This document shows positions 36,847 to 44,699 of a DNA stretch of 52,337 bases, piece after piece (positions within the stretch are counted from its first letter, which is position 1; each line of letters opens with the position of its first letter). Under the pieces are notes generated by a model. It made no database searches and was not told the origin of the DNA. It saw nothing but the letters and a program-made list of their open reading frames with translations. The translations under genes were made by a program, and so were the position numbers. Origin of the DNA: JAHBNG01 sp039028975 (GTDB lineage: Bacteria; Chloroflexota; Anaerolineae; Caldilineales; Caldilineaceae); NCBI GenBank assembly GCA_039028975.1, contig JBCCHB010000123.1, forward strand, positions 1 to 52,337, written 5' to 3'.

Positions 36847-38340
36847 CTACTGCCCTACAACCGGCAGGAAGATCGTCGGCTCAAGCACTGTCTGCTCCTG
36901 GGAGACACTCTCCAACTCCACCATCGTCGAATCGAGCCGGAAACTAGCCAGCGCCACCCGACTCGCCGCCTGAACCCCCGAGACCTCCACCCCATACATC
37001 TCAAAATTCAACGACCAAGGTACCCCACTCACGCCCACATCAAATAGCACGGTCAGGGTCTCTGTCTCTTCAAAGACATTGAGGCTTGGGCTGACTACAT
37101 CTGGCAAGTCTGTGTTGGCTATGGAAAGATAGGAGCCAACGCCACCAGCACCCGTCCCATCATGGGTTTGCAGGAATGAGTTGTCGGCCCGAGTCACTTC
37201 AAAGAAGATATTCTGCAGGGGATCGCCACTGTTGTAGTAGAAATCAAAGTCGATGTGTAAAGTCCCCAACGTCGCCCCGTTTTCGGTTTCGTCAGAATCG
37301 TAGGAGAAGGAGGCCAAGCTCTCGCTCATGCGGTCGCGCAGGCTGGCCGCAATCGATAGACTCACTGTGGCGGTATCGCACTGGTTGTCGAAACCGCAAA
37401 CTTCATAATCAAAGCTATCACTGCCAAAATACCCTGGGTCAGGTGTGTACGTGATTTCTCCTGTGGTCGGATGCACGCTGGTTCCGCCATTGGCCGGGCC
37501 GCTGGTTACATTGACGGTAGTCGGATCCAGGTTGCCATCGATTCCAAAATCGTTGGCTAAGACGGCGATGACAATCGCCGTGTCTTCTGTGGTCGATGCG
37601 GCGTCATTGTTGGCTACTGGGGGACACAATGTGCTAAATTCCCCTGACCAGAGAATCGCGTTCTTCAGGATAGCCAAGTCCTGAGGGCTGGCAAGGGAGC
37701 CGTAGACGTTCCAGCCGATATAGACGAGCCGTCCAGCTTGATCCTGGCGAGTAACTAGCGCTTTGGACCGCCCCCCTACCGTTGCCCAACTAGGATCAGA
37801 CGACAGGGCATATCCGACCCAGTCGGTAGAAGGAAGCCCGTAAGCCCAGTATCCTCTAGTCGACCAGGACGTTGCGTTAGCGCACAGGACTAAAGGATGG
37901 GATGGGTTAAGATTAACTGTTTGCACGGTACCACCTGACGATGGAACAGCACCGTTTGGGATATAGTCAGGCCCCCAATCGCCGATCTGAACATGGCCAT
38001 GGCCGGAGCGCACCCAGGATAGGGTGGAACCGTTTGCCGCGTTATGGCCCGGAAAATTGATATAGACATCACAGTTTGTGGCCGCTGGATTCGTTGTGAT
38101 GATGACTTGGTACCCAAAGCTCGAGAGCGTGTTGCGCAACTGATTCCATTCTGCACTGGCTCCTCCGCCATTATTGGGAGGCATACAGACAATGGGATCG
38201 GATTGGGCGTGAAGGGGCTGGGTGCTACTGCAGACCCCTATCCAAATGGCAATGGCTGTGAGGAAAACCGAGCAGATTCTTATATACCATTGGTGGCTGA
38301 AGTGACAGTACTCATTGGCCGGAAGTTTTAGATTTGACAT
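36847..38340 (-). CDS. Secreted protein: N-terminal unknown domain, cadherin-like repeat, shared C-terminal module
   Basis: The 497-residue product has a signal peptide (about residues 20-46, ending PLHAQ). Residues 47-240 form an alpha/beta domain resembling glutamine-amidotransferase-like or ThuA-type folds (GRLVYIGWNVYGS, DLAILKNAILWSG). Residues 245-330 form a tandem Ig/cadherin-like repeat with the paired-Cys motif VCGFDNQCDTATV, and 332-497 form the C-terminal module that is about 80 percent identical to the end of the neighbouring 2197-residue protein, closing with FLPVVGQ. AGGAGAATAGTT precedes the ATG. A BTAD regulator gene lies just upstream on the same strand. Confidence 0.82.
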   Translation of the reverse strand: MSNLKLPANEYCHFSHQWYIRICSVFLTAIAIWIGVCSSTQPLHAQSDPIVCMPPNNGGGASAEWNQLRNTLSSFGYQVIITTNPAATNCDVYINFPGHNAANGSTLSWVRSGHGHVQIGDWGPDYIPNGAVPSSGGTVQTVNLNPSHPLVLCANATSWSTRGYWAYGLPSTDWVGYALSSDPSWATVGGRSKALVTRQDQAGRLVYIGWNVYGSLASPQDLAILKNAILWSGEFSTLCPPVANNDAASTTEDTAIVIAVLANDFGIDGNLDPTTVNVTSGPANGGTSVHPTTGEITYTPDPGYFGSDSFDYEVCGFDNQCDTATVSLSIAASLRDRMSESLASFSYDSDETENGATLGTLHIDFDFYYNSGDPLQNIFFEVTRADNSFLQTHDGTGAGGVGSYLSIANTDLPDVVSPSLNVFEETETLTVLFDVGVSGVPWSLNFEMYGVEVSGVQAASRVALASFRLDSTMVELESVSQEQTVLEPTIFLPVVGQ

Positions 38341-38375
38341 AACTATTCTCCTATAAACGGTAAGAAGAGCATTGG

Positions 38376-38387
38376 CTACTTGTTCAT
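38376..38387 (-). other. Three-codon mini-ORF (Met-Asn-Lys-stop) with strong Shine-Dalgarno
   Basis: On the minus strand AGGAGAATCTC precedes ATG-AAC-AAG-TAG. The true gene start, 36 bp on, has a similar AGGAGAATAGTTATG. It may be a duplicated initiation region or a minimal regulatory upstream ORF. Confidence 0.35.
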
Positions 38388-38534
38388 GAGATTCTCCTGA
38401 AACCGTGAAGCTAGTATGAATACCCTAACTATATAATTGGCCTATCCCCACAATGTCTCCATGTCGCCCTATTTGAACGCTTTAACCTTAGGATCCTGTA
38501 AGGTTTGAGGGTCTATCTGAAAATTGATCTATTT

Positions 38535-39302
38535 TCACTGTGTTATTTTTACTAAGCCTTTGCAAGCTTCTTCAAATGCTCGATCTGTGGCTGGCGAAGG
38601 CTGTAGATCAAGGGCCGCTAAGGCTGTTAGACAATGCTCGTATTGGCGTAGGGCCGCGGTCCGCTGATCAGAGGCTGCGTATAGTTCAATCAACTTGCGA
38701 TGGATTGCTTCGTTAGCTTGATCAATTTCCAGCGCGTTGCGCGCGTAAGCGATGGCGCAATGCCAGTGGGCTTGGCCCATAAAATAGTCAACAAGCTGCT
38801 CCAGAAGAGAGAGAATGCGCTGCTCCCATTTGGGCTGCTGCCCAGACACCCATAGTTCTAGCTCAGGATAGCCAGCCAGGTCTACGCCTGAAAGCAGCGG
38901 ACCGCGATAAGATGTTACGGCGGCCTCGATCTGGGAGATGGTTTCAAGAAGATTGGAGGAATTCGTTGGACCTGGGAGGTTGTAAGGCTGGCTGGCTGCA
39001 TCGATCTGCCATAGATCTACGTTAGCCAGGTTGGGGTCTATGCCGACGTAATCTTGAGAGACGAGCAACAGTCGAGAATCGGGCAGACTCGCGCGCAGTG
39101 CACTCAATTGACGGGTTAACAGGCGCTGAGCACGCCAATCTGGCTCTTTTGGCCAAAAGAGGTGAGCCAAAAACTGTCTGGCCACAGGCTGAGGGGAAGC
39201 AACAAGGCAATACAGGATGAGCCGCTGCTGGCGGCGAATAATTCTGATCGGTTGCCCCTGCCACAAAATCTCAGGCGGGCCAAACAGATTGATAGTGTAC
39301 AT
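38535..39302 (-). CDS. Stand-alone SARP-like BTAD transcriptional regulator
   Basis: The 255-residue product has an N-terminal winged helix (about residues 1-95; MYTINLFGPPEILWQGQPIR, then SALRASLPDSRLLLVSQDYVGIDP) and a BTAD domain (about 100-250; ELELWVSGQQPKWEQRILSLLEQL ... ALRQYEHCLTAL). The size and layout equal a SARP without ATPase or TPR extension. It sits upstream of two co-oriented surface-protein genes and is their likely activator, an inference from position. The start at 39302 shows no Shine-Dalgarno. Confidence 0.87.
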   Translation of the reverse strand: MYTINLFGPPEILWQGQPIRIIRRQQRLILYCLVASPQPVARQFLAHLFWPKEPDWRAQRLLTRQLSALRASLPDSRLLLVSQDYVGIDPNLANVDLWQIDAASQPYNLPGPTNSSNLLETISQIEAAVTSYRGPLLSGVDLAGYPELELWVSGQQPKWEQRILSLLEQLVDYFMGQAHWHCAIAYARNALEIDQANEAIHRKLIELYAASDQRTAALRQYEHCLTALAALDLQPSPATDRAFEEACKGLVKITQ

Positions 39303-39416
39303 CTAAATGCACTAAAGTCCTGGAAAGGTGGTCTGTCTATCTAGAGCTTCAGTATGACATAGCGCGGCCATTCGTGATCTCTACAATGTCTGTATGAGGA
39401 CTCAACGCGCTCTACC

Positions 39417-39503
39417 CTATACTCAGCTCCGTTTGAAAACAAGTGTTTGGTCTCTCTGGCAGAGCTTGGGAAAACACCTGTTTTCAAAACGACCGCAGTA
39501 TAG
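39417..39503. repeat. Palindromic element, copy 2 (87 bp)
   Basis: The left end, CTATACTCAGCTCC then GTTTGAAAAC, and the right end, GTTTTCAAAAC then GACCGCAGTATAG, match as inverted repeats at 19 of 24 positions. Inner arms AAGTGTTT and AAAACACCTG continue the pairing. The form resembles a MITE with imperfect terminal inverted repeats. Confidence 0.75.
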
Positions 39504-39617
39504 GAACGAAAATTTAAGGCTCTTTGGGATCTGATGAGGTTGACAAGAAAATGCGCATGTTTGTAGCCTGCTTCGGTGGAACCACGTCACTTTTCAAAAG
39601 TGACCTACGAGTGTCAA

Positions 39618-39657
39618 CTGTTTTCAAAACGACCGCAGTATAGGAACGAAAATTTAA
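39618..39657 (+). repeat. Exact 40-bp duplicate of the element right end
   Basis: Identical over 40 bp to 39478-39517, running from CTGTTTTCAAAAC through CGCAGTATAGGAACG to AATTTAA. Since the identity extends 14 bp past the element end, the flanking DNA was duplicated along with it. Confidence 0.9.
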
Positions 39658-39778
39658 TAAAACCAAGCGGAAGATCTCCCGGATACTCGAGATGACAGAA
39701 CCGAAGTTACGGATTTTATTTGATCTTGATCCTTGGGGCGATAATTTGAGTGAGCTTGGGCAGAATATAATAAAAAAG

Positions 39779-39802
39779 GGGAGAGCGCGTTCGCGCTCTC
39801 CC
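39779..39802 (-). terminator. Intrinsic terminator of the permease gene
   Basis: GGGAGAGCGCG (39779-39789) pairs with CGCGCTCTCCC (39792-39802), an 11-bp GC-rich stem. On the minus strand it is followed by a CTTTTTTATTATA tail. It lies 177 bp past the permease stop. Confidence 0.9.
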
Positions 39803-39978
39803 GTAAACTGATAAGATGATCTTTAATTAATTGAGCTTTATTCGTTAGCAGCGTACCGAATCTACCCGATGCTATCCGTCGACCGCAATAGGAGTGACAC
39901 CAGCAGAGCCGACTTTCGACTAAGCGACTAACCCCCATCTTCACGGGGACAACCTGGCTGCGGACTACTGACTAATGA

Positions 39979-42411
39979 CTATTGATATGCCAACGTCTCC
40001 CGCACCGTCATACGTGATGCATTGTGGGCCGGCAGGAGGCTGGCTAGTGTAGCAAGCACCAGCACAATCAGCAGCCATAGACCAATTCCGTTGGGAGAGA
40101 AAGCGTAATTGAGGGGAATCTCAAACATGGCGTAGCCGATGCCGTCGCTCATGAGTCGACCCAAAGGTAGAGCCAGAAGGGCACCAACTACCCATGATAT
40201 AAAGCCGATCAAGATTCCTTCAATCAGGATGATCTTCCGCACTGCCATATTGGATGCCCCAATGGCGCGCAATACGCCGATCTCCCGTGTACGTTCCAGT
40301 ACATTGACGCTCATGGTGCCGGCCAAACCCAGCGCCCCTACAGAAGCAATGAGCACGGTCATCACCAGCAGCAGGGTGACAATGACGCCAAAGAAGAAGG
40401 TCGGGCCTTCGCGGATTTCGTTGACCGTCATGGTTCCTTCCACACCCATTCCCGCCCGTTCATAGGCTTCCTGAAGCTGCTCTGTCACCCCGTTGACAAA
40501 GTCACTATCATTCTGTTCCGTAATGATCTGGACTTGGCCCGCACGACCTACGTTGCCGGAAATGCGCATGTAGTAGGGGTAGTTGACGAAAGCCTGAGGT
40601 TCGTTGCCCAGAATCTGCACGGTGCCGACCACCGTCCATTCCCGCTCCTTGCCTTCCACCTCCATGATAAGGGTGTCACCCAGAGTCAAATTCTCATCCT
40701 CTCGTAGGGCCTGATTGATGACCAATGCGCTCTCATCACCCTCTACCAACCAACGTCCTTCGATGAGAATTGGCTGAAGCATCTGGGTGTTGGCCGGAAC
40801 GGCACGCACAAAAATGCCTTCGCTTTCGGTCTCATTATCATGCTTGATACGCAAACTGGCAAAGCCCCAACTCTCCACATCTTTGACGCCCGGAATCGTA
40901 TAGGCCACGCCCTCGATCTGATCCACTCGGTAGCCGCGATTAAATGAAACTTGCGTGTCAAAGGCCCAATACTGGAGTGCAAAGTCCAACGTACGCAGCA
41001 GCGAACCATGGACGTTGGTGACAGCTATGAAGATGGCACCACTCATCACCAGCGTGATGAGAGTGAGGATCAAGCGGCCACGGCGGCGGAAGGTGTTGCG
41101 AATTGAAATGATATTGGGGCGAGACATATGCCGGATGTGGGTCAGAGCTCGGTCAAAGAGGCTGCTGCCAAAGACGCCTTTGCCCACCCCATAATCACTA
41201 ATGGCCTCTCGGACCGTTGTTCGGGTACCGCGCCAAACAGGAATTAGCGCAGCCAAAAAGGGAGCCACAAGCCCAATCAGCACTTCCACGCCCAACACAG
41301 GCCAAGGAAGAGTGTACTCTGTAAAGGTGACATTGAGGAAGCTAGAGAGCAGGCGGGCCGTTTGGACGGTTGCCAAAGCTGCCAGCGGCACTGCTACAAG
41401 AAGCGATAGGATGCCAAAGAGAAAGATCATGCCCATATACATCTGGGTGATCTGGTCATTTCTTGCGCCCACTGCCTTCATCATACCGATTTGGCGAATA
41501 TGCTGACTGAGCAGAGCCGAGATGATATTCACCACCAAGAAACCACTTAGCAGGAGCGACATGATGCCCATGGGAAACATAATGGCTGTGAACCCTTCCA
41601 AAATGTCATCCCGAGGAGAGCGTCCTGGCGTATGGACTTCCGTAAAGTAGACGGTCCGCCCGCTCTTGCTGAGCTTTTCCTCTACCTCTTCGGCTACAGC
41701 AGTGATGTGCTCCTCATCCATGTCATCACCCGTAACCCGAATGTTGAGCTGATCATAAGTCGAACTACCGCCCAGCCACTCCAATGTCTCTATATCAACA
41801 TAGCCAAATCCTTGTCCATTAAATGGCGCAGGCGCCCGGTTTGATTCATGGGCTAGACCGACTACCGTTAGGATCTTAATCTTTTCGTCACTAGTCTTGA
41901 AGGTAAGCTTGTCGCCCACCACCATGTCAGGCGGAATCATGCCTTGATTAAAGTACGAGGAGCGCTCAATTACCACTTCCCTGCGTCCCGGTGGCCAGAT
42001 GCCGCGCTCTGCTCCGACATCGGGAAACTCACGAAAGGTGTTGATGGGCAATACTCTATCAATCAGTAGATTCTCTGGCTCGGGAAAGGCCGTCAACTCC
42101 AGCGGTGCCCATTCTCCATCCGAGATCTGCACCTGAACCTGAACCGAGCTACGCCCCTCGGCTGCAGCGACGCCGCCCATTTTGGAGACTCGAGCAACCA
42201 TCTCATCAGTGATATTCTCTGCATAGAAGGTGGCGTTGGCTGGTCTAGCGGCGACAAAATCATCTCGTACCCGCTCAGCAACAAGCAAATTTGTGTGGAG
42301 CACCATGCCTACGGCAAAGACGCCAATGGCAATTGAAAAGACTACGAGGATTGTGCGGGTTTTGTTGTACCAAAGATCGCGCAACACTTTGCGCCAGCGG
42401 GGACTAAGCAT
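39979..42411 (-). CDS. ABC-type permease, FtsX/MacB superfamily
   Basis: The 810-residue product has an N-terminal TM helix (TRTILVVFSIAIGVFAVGMVL), a MacB-type periplasmic domain (about 45-270), an FtsX block of three TM helices (about 275-400), a second N-terminal-type TM plus periplasmic domain (about 435-680), and a final FtsX block (about 690-800, with GVLRAIGASNMAVRKIILIEG). This duplicated layout is typical of exporters or mechanotransmission ABC systems of the DevC/LolC type. No ATPase gene is adjacent. ATG at 42411 is preferred because GGAG is 8 nt upstream, against 2 nt for the ATG at 42417. Confidence 0.88.
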   Translation of the reverse strand: MLSPRWRKVLRDLWYNKTRTILVVFSIAIGVFAVGMVLHTNLLVAERVRDDFVAARPANATFYAENITDEMVARVSKMGGVAAAEGRSSVQVQVQISDGEWAPLELTAFPEPENLLIDRVLPINTFREFPDVGAERGIWPPGRREVVIERSSYFNQGMIPPDMVVGDKLTFKTSDEKIKILTVVGLAHESNRAPAPFNGQGFGYVDIETLEWLGGSSTYDQLNIRVTGDDMDEEHITAVAEEVEEKLSKSGRTVYFTEVHTPGRSPRDDILEGFTAIMFPMGIMSLLLSGFLVVNIISALLSQHIRQIGMMKAVGARNDQITQMYMGMIFLFGILSLLVAVPLAALATVQTARLLSSFLNVTFTEYTLPWPVLGVEVLIGLVAPFLAALIPVWRGTRTTVREAISDYGVGKGVFGSSLFDRALTHIRHMSRPNIISIRNTFRRRGRLILTLITLVMSGAIFIAVTNVHGSLLRTLDFALQYWAFDTQVSFNRGYRVDQIEGVAYTIPGVKDVESWGFASLRIKHDNETESEGIFVRAVPANTQMLQPILIEGRWLVEGDESALVINQALREDENLTLGDTLIMEVEGKEREWTVVGTVQILGNEPQAFVNYPYYMRISGNVGRAGQVQIITEQNDSDFVNGVTEQLQEAYERAGMGVEGTMTVNEIREGPTFFFGVIVTLLLVMTVLIASVGALGLAGTMSVNVLERTREIGVLRAIGASNMAVRKIILIEGILIGFISWVVGALLALPLGRLMSDGIGYAMFEIPLNYAFSPNGIGLWLLIVLVLATLASLLPAHNASRMTVRETLAYQ

Positions 42412-42425
42412 GGGCATTTCTCCAA

Positions 42426-42440
42426 GGCTATACTGCGGTC
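42426..42440 (-). promoter_or_regulatory. GACCGCAGTATAGCC box before the permease gene
   Basis: On the minus strand GACCGCAGTATAGCC lies with TATA 21 nt before the start at 42411. The preceding 12 bases (CCTGTTGAGAAA) resemble the right arm of the palindromic elements, so this too appears derived from that family. Confidence 0.55.
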
Positions 42441-42617
42441 ATTTTCTCAACAGGGTTTGTCATCACCTTTACGATAAGACAAAGCACCAGTTACGAAACG
42501 GAACAGAGTATAATCTGAATCGCACTGTTGGTCTACGTATCAGTACGACTTGGCCTTTAGAAAGTTGCGAGAAGGCGAGGGGATGAGTCACCCATATGGC
42601 GAATCAATTATCATGAA

Positions 42618-43796
42618 TCAATCGTTAGTGCCCCTTATCGCTGCATCTAGCACTTTGCCCAGTCGAGCCAAACCTACATCAATTTGCTCCGGGGTAGCAA
42701 GACTAAAGCTGAGACGTAACGTATTTTTGCCATCGCCATTCGGGTAAAAAGGTGTGCCAGGAACGTAAGCTACATCGGCAGCCAGTGCAGCGTCGAGAAC
42801 TTCACCTGCGTCCAGCTGTTCAGGCAGTGTACACCAGACGAACATACCACCATCGGGGGCATCATAGTGCACTTCAGGAGGAAAATACTGATCCATTGCT
42901 TCGAGCATGAGGTTGCGCTGCTGATAGTAGTAAGCACGCACTTGCTGGATCTGTTCTTCAATAAAACCACCCTGCAGTGCCTCGTATATCAGTCTTTGGG
43001 TATAGGTGGAGACTTGTAGATCTGCAGCTTGTTTGGCGAGGGTCAGGATTTCGCGAGCCTCCAGCGGTGCAATCAACCAACCGACGCGAAAACCGGGGGC
43101 CAGAATTTTGGAGAAGGTTCCCGCATAGATGGTATGGCTAGGTGCAAATTCGTATAGATTTGGTTTGGGATGGCCAGCAAATCGCAACTCGCCGTAGGGA
43201 TCATCTTCCAGAATAGGAACATCATAGCGCACAGCAAGGTCAGCTACAGCTTGACGGCGCGCCAAACTCATATCCACGCCGGTAGGATTCATAAAGTTGG
43301 GGTTGCAGTAAAGAAACTTGGGTGATTGCTCCAGTGCAGCCTCCACAGATTCTGGAATCATTCCCTCGGCGTCGCACTCAATAGGGAGATACGATGGTCC
43401 AAATGGCGCCAGACTACTAAAGACCCCTGTATAGGTTGGGGCGGAGATCGCTACCTTATCACCTACATTAAGGAAACTACTACCCACAAGTCCAATGGCC
43501 TGCTGAGAGCCGGAAATAATCTGGACGTTGTGGGCTTGGGCGTGAGGCATTTGGCTAGCAACCCATTCGCGCAAAGGCTCAAAGCCTTCAGTGATTGAGT
43601 ATTGCATGGCGTGGGGACCGTACTTATCGAGCATGACAGCGGTTATCGATTTGATATGTTCAATGGGAAAGGTAGAAAAAGCTGGCATTCCAGGGGCAAA
43701 GGAGATGGCTTCGGGCGTTAAGCGATTGGAGATCGAGCGGATGGAGGCGGGTCGGTAGCGATTGGCTGCATCCGAAAAACGATTGGAGAAATTCAT
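42618..43796 (-). CDS. PLP-dependent aminotransferase, class I (LysN/MocR-like clade)
   Basis: The 392-residue product has a fold-type I aminotransferase pattern: ISFAPGMPAFSTFP at the N-terminus, the SGSQQAIGLVG cofactor-binding segment, LYCNPNFMNPTGV, the aspartate in LEDDPYGELRF, and the PLP lysine in GTFSKILAPGFRVGW. Closest relatives by pattern are 2-aminoadipate or aromatic/branched-chain aminotransferases. Its start overlaps the stop of the kinase gene by four bases (ATGA), so the two are translationally coupled. Substrate cannot be decided from sequence. Confidence 0.9.
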   Translation of the reverse strand: MNFSNRFSDAANRYRPASIRSISNRLTPEAISFAPGMPAFSTFPIEHIKSITAVMLDKYGPHAMQYSITEGFEPLREWVASQMPHAQAHNVQIISGSQQAIGLVGSSFLNVGDKVAISAPTYTGVFSSLAPFGPSYLPIECDAEGMIPESVEAALEQSPKFLYCNPNFMNPTGVDMSLARRQAVADLAVRYDVPILEDDPYGELRFAGHPKPNLYEFAPSHTIYAGTFSKILAPGFRVGWLIAPLEAREILTLAKQAADLQVSTYTQRLIYEALQGGFIEEQIQQVRAYYYQQRNLMLEAMDQYFPPEVHYDAPDGGMFVWCTLPEQLDAGEVLDAALAADVAYVPGTPFYPNGDGKNTLRLSFSLATPEQIDVGLARLGKVLDAAIRGTND

Positions 43797-44539
43797 GGGT
43801 GGTCCTTATATTTGATAAACTCTTGGGCTAATTTCTGGGCATAGTCAGGCTCTACATGCCAGCAGACAGCAATCTCCCAGGCGAGTAGGGCCTGTCGCTC
43901 TTCTGGTGCAGCTTGCCCCTCTTTGGCAATGGCCAGCCAATCGAAGCAAGATAGATCCACCCTAGATTCGTCCCAATCTATCAGGGCTGGTCTTTTATCG
44001 GGCGTTATCAAGATATTGGATGGATTAAGGTCACCATGCACAACGGATTGAGGCTTTTGAGCCAGGGTCCGCCAAGCTTGTCTACATGACACAACCAGAT
44101 GGCTCGGCATAGAAGAAAAGTCTACATCACCCCCTGTATCTTGTTCCAAAAGTTGTATAGAAGAAGCAAAGGTGGGGCGTTGAGGTAGGTGAGAGGTCAG
44201 TTTATGAAATTGGAAGATTAGTGGTATGAGTTCGAGCAGATTAGCGGCAGTACCTGGCTCATCATCAATGTAGGGTTCCACCGTCAGCCCATTGACAACA
44301 AGCGAACCGACCTGGCTAGGTATCAGACGTGGCACAACAAATCCAACGGATTCAGCGGCATCAAAGACAGAATTCAACCATTGCATGGCGGATTCGCAGC
44401 GGCGGGTTGTCTTGGCAACGTAGAGTTGACTACCCGATTGAATTAGCCACGCTCGGTTGCGATATCCACCGCTAAGCGACTGGAGCACTACGGGTTGTCC
44501 CCAGCTAGCGAGCGCCGATTCAAGCTGATGAGGATTCAT
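43793..44539 (-). CDS. APH-family small-molecule kinase
   Basis: The 248-residue product has the aminoglycoside phosphotransferase/choline kinase fold: SGGYRNRAWLI with LYVAKT (ATP-binding lysine), the catalytic loop VVHGDLNPSNILI and the metal site ALIDWDESR. Size is slightly short for the family. It overlaps the aminotransferase gene by 4 bp, suggesting a metabolic kinase acting with it rather than antibiotic resistance. No Shine-Dalgarno precedes the ATG, and a -10-like TATTAT lies 12-17 nt upstream, suggesting a very short leader. Confidence 0.87.
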   Translation of the reverse strand: MNPHQLESALASWGQPVVLQSLSGGYRNRAWLIQSGSQLYVAKTTRRCESAMQWLNSVFDAAESVGFVVPRLIPSQVGSLVVNGLTVEPYIDDEPGTAANLLELIPLIFQFHKLTSHLPQRPTFASSIQLLEQDTGGDVDFSSMPSHLVVSCRQAWRTLAQKPQSVVHGDLNPSNILITPDKRPALIDWDESRVDLSCFDWLAIAKEGQAAPEERQALLAWEIAVCWHVEPDYAQKLAQEFIKYKDHP

Positions 44540-44550
44540 GGAGTATTGGT

Positions 44551-44556
44551 ATAATA
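44551..44556 (-). promoter_or_regulatory. -10-like TATTAT before the kinase gene
   Basis: Minus-strand TATTAT (44556-44551) followed by ACC and 8 more bases to the ATG. It implies a transcript with only a few leader nucleotides. The -35 is unclear. Confidence 0.4.
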
Positions 44557-44699
44557 GTGAACAAACGCTAATTCGACCAATCCAATGTGTCAGTCTTTGA
44601 AATCACTTGCGTCTTGGTAACTAAAGCACCGCCTCCAATTGAGCAGTCTAGGGACAATTTATTGAGATAGAAGAGAGCTACCACTTAACAGATAGCCAT

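Larger units (their letters stand above)
39303..39978. other. Gene-free gap with duplicated palindromic elements
   Basis: No credible gene. It carries a full palindromic element (39417-39503), a second copy of its right end (39618-39657), a degenerate GTCGACCGCAATAGG near 39879, and the terminator of the permease gene. The repeated, diverged element copies suggest this gap is an insertion-tolerant zone. Confidence 0.65.
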
